DNA of 7,898 nt, taken from positions 1-7,898 of the forward strand of contig CALPQA020000069.1 in assembly GCA_943325595.2 (NCBI GenBank), in the 5' to 3' direction. A program made the translations under genes and the position numbers. Below the pieces are notes generated by a model. That model made no database searches. It saw nothing but the letters and a program-made list of their open reading frames with translations, and was not told the DNA's origin. The DNA comes from Auritidibacter sp. Marseille-P8566. GTDB lineage: Bacteria; Bacteroidota; Bacteroidia; Flavobacteriales; Flavobacteriaceae. Shown piece by piece: positions 1-6,999 of the stretch; position 1 is the stretch's first letter; each line of letters starts with the position of its first letter.

Positions 1-81
1 ATATCGCAAGATGAAATCAATACCAATTCCAATGCTCCAACGGGACTTACCATTTTTACTCCAACAGAATTAAATGAATAA
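1..81 (+). CDS. C-terminal fragment of an unidentified protein
   Basis: An open frame enters from the left edge and stops at a TAA at 79-81, giving 26 codons that end in TPTELNE. The fragment is hydrophilic, rich in Asn and Thr, and has no motif I can assign. It lies on the same strand as the enzyme cluster that follows, but a terminator at 103-138 separates the two, so it probably belongs to the previous transcription unit. The frame is inferred only from being open to the edge and ending just before a terminator; such a short open stretch could occur by chance. Confidence 0.5.
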   Translation: MSQDEINTNSNAPTGLTIFTPTELNE

Positions 82-102
82 AAATTGATTTTATAATTAT
101 AT

Positions 103-138
103 AAAAGGTTGTTTAAGAATTCTTGGCAACCTTTTTTT
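103..138 (+). terminator. Rho-independent terminator after the left-edge gene
   Basis: AAAAGGTTG (103-111) pairs with CAACCTTTT (127-135), and the right arm runs on into a tract of seven T at 132-138. The loop region contains the perfect palindrome AAGAATTCTT (115-124), which could extend the structure. It begins 21 bases after the TAA of the left-edge reading frame, where a terminator would be expected. A possible TTG start at 109 for the next gene lies inside this hairpin, which argues for the downstream ATG at 160. Confidence 0.8.
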
Positions 139-159
139 AAAGTTAAAAAACAGATAATT

Positions 160-1713
160 ATGAAAAACCATTCGTTATTTCTTGTATTATTTTTATTTGT
201 AATCCTATCGTGCGCTTCCAAGAAAATGGTTGAAGCAGATTTAACCATTAAAAACGGAATTGTTTATACTGGTTGTGATACTATTCCTAAAAATGTTTCA
301 ATTGCAATCAAAGGAGATAAAATTATTTTTATAGGAAATGAAAAGTTGGTTCGATTGAAATCTGACAAAACAATTGATGCAAATGGACTCATTGTTTGTC
401 CTGGATTTATTGATCCTCATACGCATGCTGACAAAGATTTGATAAAGACAAGTACGTCTCATAATTTACCTTTTTTAATGCAAGGAGTTACTACCGTGAT
501 TGTTGGAAATGATGGTGAAAGTTATTTTCCCACAATGAAATATAAGGGCCTTTTTGGAAAAAATGGTTTAGGAACCAACGTAGTTTTATTAGCAGGTCAT
601 GGAACTTTACGACAAGAAGTTATTGGCAACAGCAAAATCAAAGCAACTCCAGAACAAGTAAATGCAATGCAAGAGTTACTTCAAAAAGAATTAGATGCTG
701 GCGCATTTGGTTTGTCAACAGGATTGTTTTACTCTCCAGGAAGTTATGCTGATACGCAAGAAGTAATTGATTTGGCAAAGGTTGTAGCTAAAAACGGAGG
801 AATTTACGACACCCATTTACGGGATGAAAGTTCCTATTCTATTGGTTTAATTCCATCCATTCAAGAAGCTATAGAAATTGGAAGACAAGCAAAATTGCCG
901 ATTCATATATCTCACATAAAATGTTTGGGTGTCGATGTTTGGAATGAGAGTGAAGCCATTATTGAATTGATAAATAAAAGTCGTTCGGAAGGAATTGACA
1001 TTACTGCTAATCAATATCCTTATGATGCCTCTTCCACTGGACTTAAGGCTTCGGTTGTTCCTAGGTGGGCCGAAAGTGGGGGAAATGATTCGCTGTTTGT
1101 TAGGTATAAAAACCCCTTGTTGAAAATAAAAATCCTTCAGGAAACGAAGGAAAACATTGCCCGAAGAGGTGGTCCAGAAAAGCTACTAATTGTAAAGTCA
1201 GAAGTGAATGCCTATGATGGTAAAAACGTTGCTGAAATTGCTTCAATTTTACAATTATCTCCAGAAGAAACCGTTTTCAAAATTTTAGAAAAAGGATATG
1301 CTAGAGTAGCTTCTTTTAATATGAATGAAAAAGACATACTTCATTTTATGGTGCAGCCTTGGGTTGTAACGGGTTCCGATGGTAACGAAGGACATCCTAG
1401 AAAATATGGGTCCTTTCCCAAAAAATATAATAAATATGTAAAAGAAGACTCCATAATTTCTGTTGCAAAATTCATCAATGGAAGTTCTTCTGAAACAGCA
1501 TCGATATTTAAAATTCCAAATCGCGGAAAAATTAAGGAGGGTTATTTTGCAGACATCATCATTTTTGACCCCAAAACTTTTAAGGACAAAGCCAATTACG
1601 TTGATGCAACTCAATATGCCGAAGGATTAAAATACAGTATTATCAATGGTGTATTAGTTATTGATAATGGAAATTATAACCAGAAGCGATCTGGTAAGGT
1701 TTTGATAAAATAA
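160..1713 (+). CDS. Exported lipoprotein of the N-acyl-D-amino-acid deacylase (D-aminoacylase) family
   Basis: A 517-residue zinc amidohydrolase-superfamily enzyme, predicted to hydrolyse N-acyl-D-amino acids to the free D-amino acid and a carboxylate. Residues 1-17 form a lipoprotein signal peptide with lipobox ILSC and lipidated Cys18, so it should be membrane-anchored outside the cytoplasm. The metal-site HxH is H87/H89 in DPHTH. Further family landmarks are AGHGTLR (H147), the GLSTGLFYSPGSYAD block, H219 in THLRDE, H252 in HISHIK and the catalytic-type D407 in TGSDG. Length fits the family. The Cys that bridges or binds metal in the classical GNCG motif is Asp118 here (GNDG). The ATG at 160 is chosen because it begins a clean signal peptide, while an upstream TTG at 109 sits within a terminator. 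It starts a three-gene run, with 33 bases to the next gene. N-acyl-D-glutamate would suit the neighbours, but specificity cannot be read from the sequence; dipeptidase-like or dihydroorotase-like activity remains possible. Confidence 0.88.
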   Translation: MKNHSLFLVLFLFVILSCASKKMVEADLTIKNGIVYTGCDTIPKNVSIAIKGDKIIFIGNEKLVRLKSDKTIDANGLIVCPGFIDPHTHADKDLIKTSTSHNLPFLMQGVTTVIVGNDGESYFPTMKYKGLFGKNGLGTNVVLLAGHGTLRQEVIGNSKIKATPEQVNAMQELLQKELDAGAFGLSTGLFYSPGSYADTQEVIDLAKVVAKNGGIYDTHLRDESSYSIGLIPSIQEAIEIGRQAKLPIHISHIKCLGVDVWNESEAIIELINKSRSEGIDITANQYPYDASSTGLKASVVPRWAESGGNDSLFVRYKNPLLKIKILQETKENIARRGGPEKLLIVKSEVNAYDGKNVAEIASILQLSPEETVFKILEKGYARVASFNMNEKDILHFMVQPWVVTGSDGNEGHPRKYGSFPKKYNKYVKEDSIISVAKFINGSSSETASIFKIPNRGKIKEGYFADIIIFDPKTFKDKANYVDATQYAEGLKYSIINGVLVIDNGNYNQKRSGKVLIK

Positions 1714-1746
1714 AGCATTCAATTTAAAATAAAAGTACACTTACAA

Positions 1747-2922
1747 ATGAAAAAAATACTATTCCTATTCCTTTATTTGGTTCTTTCACAGACGCAATGT
1801 TTTTCACAAACATTGTATGGTACAAACAATTATGTGGAGTATCAAGTTGGAAATTTACCTATTGTAATTTCAGTACCTCATGGTGGCGATTTGACCCCAT
1901 CTTCAATTCCAACAAGAACTTGTAATAGTCCGGAAACGGTAACAGATTCCTTCACAATTGAAACTGCCGAACAAATAAAAGCAGCTCTTTTTTCGGCAAC
2001 AGGGTGTTATCCACATATTATAATCTGTAATTTAAAAAGAACTAAATTGGATTGCAATAGAAATTTAGCTGATGGCGCCTGCGATAATTCACAAGCTATG
2101 ACTGCATGGAACGAGTATCATAATTTTATTACAACGGCCCAAAATACTGCCAATTTGCAGTACAATAATAAAACACTTTTTGTAGACCTTCATGGTCACG
2201 GCCATACCATTCAACGCATAGAATTAGGATACTTATTGAGCAGCAATGACCTTGAACTTTCCGAAGCGACGCTAAATACTTCCGCTTATATTAATCAAAG
2301 TTCAATTAAAAATTTAGTTTTAAATAATAGAAATAATTATACCCACACCCAATTATTGCGAGGGCCAAGCTCATTTGGGACATTGCTAACCAATATAGGG
2401 CTTCCAGCGGTTCCGAGTCAGCAAATTCCGTATCCTGGTGCAACAGCCAGTTATTTTAGTGGTGGTTATACAACTGCAAATCATACCTGTTTTGATCCTA
2501 CCGTTACTACAAATGGATTCCAAATGGAATTGAATTATGACGGGGTTAGAAACAGCTCTTCCAACAGAACGCTCTTTGCCGAAAAATTCAAAAATGTAGT
2601 GCTGGAATATCTATTCACACATACAAATGTAGTTTTAGGTAGCTGTACAACGCCTTTAGGAACAAATGAAAATAGCGATAACGAAATTATTATTTATCCA
2701 AATCCCTTAAAATCGGGGAGTCAACTTTTTATAAAGGAAACGACATTTAATAATTTGAGTTATAGCATTTGCAACAGTCTTGGTCAAGAAATTACCCACG
2801 GATTAGTAAATAATGGTAATGAAATAGTAATGAATTGCACTTTAAATAAGGGGATTTATATCGTGTCTATTCACAATACAGAGGGGTCAGAAATAAAAAA
2901 ATTAAAATTATTGATTAATTAA
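1747..2922 (+). CDS. Secreted N-formylglutamate amidohydrolase-family protein with T9SS sorting domain
   Basis: A 391-residue exported protein in three parts. Residues 1-20 are a signal peptide, probably cleaved FS|QTLYG. Residues about 30-290 resemble the N-formylglutamate amidohydrolase family, with ISVPHGG (H45), KLDCNR (K100, D102, R105), the conserved VDLHGHGH (D147, H149, H151, H153) and QMELN (E261) as a plausible later active-site acid. Residues about 313-391 are a type A T9SS C-terminal sorting domain: YPNP at 317-320, then NSLGQ, then NKGIYIVSI, ending in a lysine-rich strand (KKLKLLIN). In the bacterial Hut pathway the HutG-type enzyme is cytoplasmic and releases glutamate from N-formylglutamate; here the signal peptide and sorting domain point to the cell surface or medium. 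The substrate may therefore be something else, such as a glutamyl polymer or another N-acyl glutamate; the fold is related to zinc carboxypeptidases. It sits between the deacylase (33 bases upstream) and the racemase-like lipoprotein (77 bases downstream). The family call is fairly secure, the substrate is not. Confidence 0.85.
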   Translation: MKKILFLFLYLVLSQTQCFSQTLYGTNNYVEYQVGNLPIVISVPHGGDLTPSSIPTRTCNSPETVTDSFTIETAEQIKAALFSATGCYPHIIICNLKRTKLDCNRNLADGACDNSQAMTAWNEYHNFITTAQNTANLQYNNKTLFVDLHGHGHTIQRIELGYLLSSNDLELSEATLNTSAYINQSSIKNLVLNNRNNYTHTQLLRGPSSFGTLLTNIGLPAVPSQQIPYPGATASYFSGGYTTANHTCFDPTVTTNGFQMELNYDGVRNSSSNRTLFAEKFKNVVLEYLFTHTNVVLGSCTTPLGTNENSDNEIIIYPNPLKSGSQLFIKETTFNNLSYSICNSLGQEITHGLVNNGNEIVMNCTLNKGIYIVSIHNTEGSEIKKLKLLIN

Positions 2923-2999
2923 TATGCCTATTTAAAGCGGTATTTTCCCTAGGTATTCATGCGATTCTAATGTTTTTTTTAATTAGTAGCAGTCAAAAT

Positions 3000-4544
3000 A
3001 TGAAGAAAAATTATAAATTAATCCTGCTTTCATTTTCATTTGCGTTTATTTTTGGATGCAAATCCAATCATATTAAGGAATCTCAAAAGGCATCAATTGT
3101 CAATAATAACAGTATTGTTTCTGCTATTATTGACAACAAAGACAATTTTTACTATACTAATTTTGCCGATTTCAATTACAAAGATAAAAAATTGCCAGTG
3201 GGTGTTTTTGACTCAGGTATAGGAGGATTAACAGTTTTGGATGCTATTGTGAATTACGATTACAACTCTAATAGTACTCATAAAAAGTGTAGCGACGGTT
3301 TGCCAGATTTTGAAAAAGAGTCTTTTATTTATTTTGGAGACCAAGCCAATATGCCCTACGGAAATTATTCAGAAGTGAATAAAGTTGATTTATTAAAGGA
3401 GCACATTATTAAAGATGCTCAGTTTTTATTAAGCAATAAATACTATGCAACTCCAGATGATTTAGTTGCAAAAACCGATAAAAAACCAGTTAAAGTAATT
3501 GTAATTGCCTGTAATACTGCCACGGCATACGGAAAAGAATACATCGAAGAATTTATAAAAAAAGCCAATTTAGACATTAAAGTTATTGGTGTAATTGATG
3601 CTGGGGCTCGGGGTGTTTTGGAGACGCTTCAAAAAAATGAAGACGGTATCATTGGAGTACTGGCAACTGTTGGTACCATTTCTTCAAAAGGATATTCGAA
3701 TACTATTATGAAATTTAAAGAACAATTGGGATATACTGGAAACATTGAAGTTTTTTCTCAAGGAGGTTTGGGAATAGCAGAATCTATAGATGAAGATACA
3801 AATTACTTTAACAAAAATCTCACGCAACCGAGAGTAGACTATAAAGGTCCTAGCTTAAATGGACAAACTAAAATAGACAAAGCGCTGCTAAAAGTGTATA
3901 ATTTTAATTTTGAAAAAAGTAAGATGTTGTGCGATTCAGAAAACGCTGATGATTGCTCCGCTTTGCAAATCAATGATGCCGAAAATTATGTTCGCTATCA
4001 TCTCGTTTCATTGCTAGAAAAAATTAGGGTATCCAAAACTAAAAATAAATTAAAATCTATTGTGTTAGGTTGCACGCATTACCCTTATTTAACTACTGAA
4101 ATTAATAGGGTAATAAAGGAATTGTATGACTATAAAAATGAAGTTGGAACTTACGTTTATAGGGATTTCATGATTGAAAAAGTTCAATTAGTTGATCCTT
4201 CAGCCAATACTGCCAAAGAATTATTTGAGTATCTTGAGGCGGCATCCCTTTTTAATCCGAACGGGAATAGTACTTCGAGTGAATTTTATGTGAGTGTGCC
4301 TAATAAAGACAATAAAAAAATCCAAATTAACAAAGAAGGAAGTTTTTTATATGATTATAAATACGGAAGAAATGCGGGTGAAATCCAAGAATATACCAAG
4401 ACGGTATTGTTTAGTAGAAATACCATTTCGGATGCTATTTTGAACCGTTTAAATAGTAAAATTCCTAAAATTTATCAATTGATACGCGCTTTTAGTAATA
4501 CAAATAAAAAAACAGAATTGATAAACGATAAAGTAAAAAATTAG
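3000..4544 (+). CDS. Large lipoprotein with a complete Asp/Glu racemase (glutamate racemase-like) catalytic core
   Basis: A 514-residue protein with a lipoprotein signal peptide (lipobox IFGC, Cys20) and an Asp/Glu racemase domain from about residue 64. All signature elements of the cofactor-independent glutamate racemase (MurI/RacE) are present: GVFDSGIGGLTVL with D71-S72, YFGDQANMPYG (D114), IACNTATA with catalytic C171, and LGCTHYPYL with second catalytic C358 and H360. Ordinary MurI proteins are about 270 residues and cytoplasmic. Here there are about 45 residues between the lipid Cys and the domain, an insertion between D71 and C171, about 75 extra residues between the two catalytic Cys (including a CDSENADDC segment), and about 70 extra at the C-terminus. 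It most likely interconverts D- and L-glutamate outside the cytoplasm rather than supplying D-Glu for peptidoglycan. The start at 3000 is preferred over an in-frame ATG at 2970, which would put ten residues before the signal peptide. Another Asp/Glu racemase-superfamily activity is possible, but the Cys/Cys pair and the LGCTHYP motif favour glutamate. Confidence 0.85.
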   Translation: MKKNYKLILLSFSFAFIFGCKSNHIKESQKASIVNNNSIVSAIIDNKDNFYYTNFADFNYKDKKLPVGVFDSGIGGLTVLDAIVNYDYNSNSTHKKCSDGLPDFEKESFIYFGDQANMPYGNYSEVNKVDLLKEHIIKDAQFLLSNKYYATPDDLVAKTDKKPVKVIVIACNTATAYGKEYIEEFIKKANLDIKVIGVIDAGARGVLETLQKNEDGIIGVLATVGTISSKGYSNTIMKFKEQLGYTGNIEVFSQGGLGIAESIDEDTNYFNKNLTQPRVDYKGPSLNGQTKIDKALLKVYNFNFEKSKMLCDSENADDCSALQINDAENYVRYHLVSLLEKIRVSKTKNKLKSIVLGCTHYPYLTTEINRVIKELYDYKNEVGTYVYRDFMIEKVQLVDPSANTAKELFEYLEAASLFNPNGNSTSSEFYVSVPNKDNKKIQINKEGSFLYDYKYGRNAGEIQEYTKTVLFSRNTISDAILNRLNSKIPKIYQLIRAFSNTNKKTELINDKVKN

Positions 4545-4558
4545 AATTTAAATTCTAA
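4541..4558. repeat. 18-bp perfect AT-rich palindrome over the racemase stop codon
   Basis: TTAGAATTTAAATTCTAA is a perfect inverted repeat that contains the TAG stop (4542-4544) of the racemase-like gene. As RNA it could form a weak hairpin. It is preceded by six A on the + strand and not followed by a T tract, so it is not a convincing terminator for the + strand genes. No better terminator is evident before 4660. Confidence 0.4.
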
Positions 4559-4658
4559 TAATAATAAGTAAGATAAAGTTATCGAGCCGTTTTGTTGTGT
4601 AAGATAATAACCAAATATAGTCTTGATTGCATGGTTTTTTCATTTAAACTAGTAGTTA

Positions 4659-4972
4659 ATTTTTCTACAAATTAAATTTAGAAGGGAAAACCCATTTGAA
4701 TAATGGTTTAAAAGCAGCAGTTGCATTTTATAAATAGATTTTTTTCAGAAATCGGATAGGGGTCTACGAATTTAAGCTACCCTAATAAACAAAAGATAAA
4801 ATCGGGTCAAACGCTTACTCAAGTCCTACTAGTCCATGAATTAGTAATCAATACGGTTACAGAATTTAACTTGAAAATTTTTATTTTAATTTCAACAAAA
4901 GCAGTCAATTGTAAAGAAGAGAAACATGCACAAAACAGACGTTAAGAGTTTGTGATTGTAAAAAAAATAGAA
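4659..4972 (+). pseudogene. Decayed remnant of an OmpA-type C-terminal (peptidoglycan-binding) domain
   Basis: The clearest part is 4904-4972, which reads VNCKEEKHAQNRR, a stop (TAA at 4943-4945), then EFVIVKKIE. It aligns without gaps to the end of the intact OmpA gene in this window (VKCTEEEHQQNRR, then STFFIVNVN), with 12 of 22 positions identical. Upstream the expected order of OmpA-domain pieces can be followed through changing frames: KFRRENPFE (4674-4700), LNNGLKAAVAFYK then a stop (4696-4737), RIGVYEFKL (4753-4779), NKQKIKS (4784-4804), SPTS then a stop then ISNQYGY (4822-4860), and EFNLK (4862-4876). This corresponds to the DxxK..RPE, helix, HTDSRGS-YNxxLS, KRAxS, GI-RI and GYGE segments of a normal domain, though the HTDS core itself is lost. 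At least three frameshifts and several stops mean it is not functional. The C-terminal piece is well supported; the upstream pieces are by-eye matches and less certain. In the rest of the gap, 4559-4658 shows nothing I recognise. Confidence 0.68.
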
Positions 4973-5003
4973 TTATTCTATAAAGACATGATTTTCTATA
5001 CTG

Positions 5004-5039
5004 ATAAAAAATAACCTCTAAATTGCTTTAGAGGTTATT
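5004..5039 (-). terminator. Rho-independent terminator of the PorP–OmpA operon
   Basis: AATAACCTCTAAA (5010-5022) and TTTAGAGGTTATT (5027-5039) form a perfect 13-bp stem around a 4-base loop. Read on the - strand, the stem runs into a T tract (complement of the A-run at 5006-5011). It lies 43 bases beyond the TAA of the OmpA-domain gene. On the + strand there is no T tract after the stem, so it is chiefly a - strand terminator, though the stem could also impede transcripts coming from the racemase side. Confidence 0.9.
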
Positions 5040-5081
5040 GGTAGTTTATTCGGTGCTATTGATTTACAAGAATGAGCTATA

Positions 5082-6989
5082 TTAATTGACATTAACTATA
5101 AAAAATGTACTTCTTCTGTTTTGTTGGTGCTCTTCTTCGGTACATTTAACATTGTCACTACATTTATTAATTAATTTTGTTTCACCATACCCTTTTGCGG
5201 TTAGTCGGCTAGTTTCAATTCCCTTACTTACAATATAATTAAATGTTGCAACCGCTCTATTTTGAGACAATTTCTGATTTAAAACTGCCGATTGTCTGCT
5301 ATCGGTGTGGGAACCCACTTCAATTTTTATTGTTTTATATTTAGTAAGGAACGCAACCACTTTGTCTAACTCAATTTTAGATTCTGGACGCAAAGTGTAT
5401 TTTCCTAAATCGAAATATATTTTGTGGAGTTTTAATATCTCACTCAAATCATCACCTGTTTTAAATTGCAATTCATTCTTTTTTATTGCTATAAGCTTTT
5501 CAAAATCCTCTGTTTTTGTGACTAGCGAAACTGAATTTTGTTGATAATCTAATTTACTCACTGCAATAGAATAACTTGTATTTGGTTTCAAATCTTTAAA
5601 AATAAAGTTTCCATTTGCATCTGAATTTATAGTAGCTATAAGTACTTTTTCATTGTCATATAAATTCAAAATAGCATTGGGTTGAATTTCCTGAGTTTCT
5701 TCATCTATAACTGTTCCTTTTATTGCAATAAGAACAATCTTTTTAATTGACATATCGAACGAATAAATATCATCATCTCCTTTTCCTCCTGGCTTATTAC
5801 TTGTGTAATAACCGTTGCTCATACCACTGTTAAGCACCATTCCAAAATCATCAAACGGACTATTGATGGTTTCACCCAAGCTAATAACTTGTGCATTTGG
5901 ATCTAATAAATCAATAGAATATAAATCGAATCCTCCTTTTCCTGAACGCCCGTCGGAAGCAAAAATCAAGGTGTTATTCTCTGTTACAAAAGGATAGGAA
6001 TCTCGACCTTCGGTATTAATTTTTTTGCCTAAATTTTCAATTTGACCGAAAGTACCATCTTCATTAATTGTTGCTTTAAACAAATCCGATTCGTTATACC
6101 GGGTTAAATTATCTGAAGCAAAATAAAGAAACTTTCCATCAGGACTTAGCGCTGGGTGTGCAATCCTAATGTCATCATTTTGACCAAATTTCATTGGTCC
6201 TTTATTTACCCATTTATCCTTCACTAAAATGGATTTGTATACTTTATAATTTCCATTTACCAATTTAGTTTTTGATTTTTTCACAAATTGATTTTGGGTG
6301 TAATACATCGTTTTCCCATCTTTAGAAAATACAGGAGTTGCCTCATTGTATATTGAAAAACTTCCTTTTGAAAACAATTTTGGGTTGCTAAAATTTCCAT
6401 CTGTGCCTTTTGAAGTTTGAAACAAACTCGTATACGATTGATTCGTTCTTTCATTAGTAATATTATTCAAAAAGGCATTTTTTGCGCTAGAAAAAATTAA
6501 ATTATTCCCATTTATTGCGGGTCCGTAGTCAGAAAATTCAGTGTTAATTGAAATTGACTTTACATTTGAAAATTCAAAGCGAGATTCTTCATTTGTAGTT
6601 TTATTAATTAAATTCGATCTTACTTCTGTTGGATTTAATTTTTTAAAGATTTCCAATTGAACGTTTGCTTCTTCTGTTTTTCCAACTGATTTTAGCGTTT
6701 GTGCGAATCTATAATAATCTTCACTTTTCATATTTTGACCAAGTAAAACTAATTTAGAATACCAAATATTAGCTTGTTCATAATTGGCATTAAAATAATT
6801 TGCCTGAGCCAATTTCTCTAAAACTGCAGGAGTTTCTGTTCCGTTTTTTACAATTTTAGTATAGCTTTTGATTGCTTCAAAATACTTTTGTTGACGAAAT
6901 TGAATATCCGCCTTATATGATTCTGCTTTTTGTGAAATTGAGAATAGGGGGGATAGTGCTACTATTACTATTATTAAATATTTTTTCAT
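5082..6989 (-). CDS. TPR/PD40/OmpA-domain outer-membrane-associated protein of a PorP–OmpA module
   Basis: A 635-residue exported protein. Residues 1-19 are a signal peptide, cleaved near SIS|QKAES. Residues about 20-130 are TPR-like helices (for example NYEQANIWYSKLV and GKTEEANVQLE). Residues about 140-412 are PD40/WD40-like propeller repeats, seen as PVFSKDGKTMYY (219-230), HPALSPDGKFLYFASD (278-293), TLIFASDGRSGKGGFDLY (340-357) and GYYTSNKPGGKGDDDIY (393-409). Residues about 417-500 are a carboxypeptidase-regulatory-like beta domain (IKGTVIDEETQEI, then SDANGNFIFKDLKP). Residues about 524-635 are an OmpA C-terminal domain with IYFDLGKYTLRPES, SHTDSRQS (D563) and LSQNRA (R578). D563 and R578 have the 15-residue spacing of the peptidoglycan-binding Asp/Arg pair. 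The architecture matches PorE-type T9SS-associated proteins and the OmpA partners of PorP/SprF proteins, which link outer-membrane machinery to peptidoglycan. It starts 10 bases after the PorP/SprF gene, so it is co-transcribed. Many paralogues exist in flavobacteria, so I do not assign a symbol. Confidence 0.9.
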   Translation of the reverse strand: MKKYLIIVIVALSPLFSISQKAESYKADIQFRQQKYFEAIKSYTKIVKNGTETPAVLEKLAQANYFNANYEQANIWYSKLVLLGQNMKSEDYYRFAQTLKSVGKTEEANVQLEIFKKLNPTEVRSNLINKTTNEESRFEFSNVKSISINTEFSDYGPAINGNNLIFSSAKNAFLNNITNERTNQSYTSLFQTSKGTDGNFSNPKLFSKGSFSIYNEATPVFSKDGKTMYYTQNQFVKKSKTKLVNGNYKVYKSILVKDKWVNKGPMKFGQNDDIRIAHPALSPDGKFLYFASDNLTRYNESDLFKATINEDGTFGQIENLGKKINTEGRDSYPFVTENNTLIFASDGRSGKGGFDLYSIDLLDPNAQVISLGETINSPFDDFGMVLNSGMSNGYYTSNKPGGKGDDDIYSFDMSIKKIVLIAIKGTVIDEETQEIQPNAILNLYDNEKVLIATINSDANGNFIFKDLKPNTSYSIAVSKLDYQQNSVSLVTKTEDFEKLIAIKKNELQFKTGDDLSEILKLHKIYFDLGKYTLRPESKIELDKVVAFLTKYKTIKIEVGSHTDSRQSAVLNQKLSQNRAVATFNYIVSKGIETSRLTAKGYGETKLINKCSDNVKCTEEEHQQNRRSTFFIVNVN

Positions 6990-6999
6990 AATTTATTTA

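Noticed and set aside
109..159. Extended start of the deacylase gene at a TTG (17 extra residues)
   Set aside because: The TTG lies within the terminator stem, and the extension would bury a normal lipoprotein signal peptide that begins at the ATG at 160.
1285..1614. 109-codon open frame on the - strand inside the deacylase gene
   Set aside because: It is antisense to a well-conserved coding region including the TGSDG motif, has no recognisable features, and is a shadow frame.
2970..2999. Upstream in-frame ATG for the racemase-like gene
   Set aside because: It adds MFFLISSSQN ahead of a standard lysine-initiated lipoprotein signal peptide; the ATG at 3000 gives the expected length and lipobox position.
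4541..4558. Palindrome at the racemase stop as a rho-independent terminator
   Set aside because: The stem is entirely weak A/T except two G-C pairs, has little room for a loop, and no T tract follows on the + strand.
4760..4942. Open frame of about 61 codons in the intergenic gap as a possible small gene
   Set aside because: It has no ATG start, and its parts match OmpA-domain pieces that continue in other frames on both sides, so it is better explained as part of the decayed domain.
5305..5997. Short + strand open frames opposite the OmpA-domain gene (5305-5544 and 5815-5997)
   Set aside because: Both lie opposite conserved OmpA and PD40 segments and show no family resemblance of their own.
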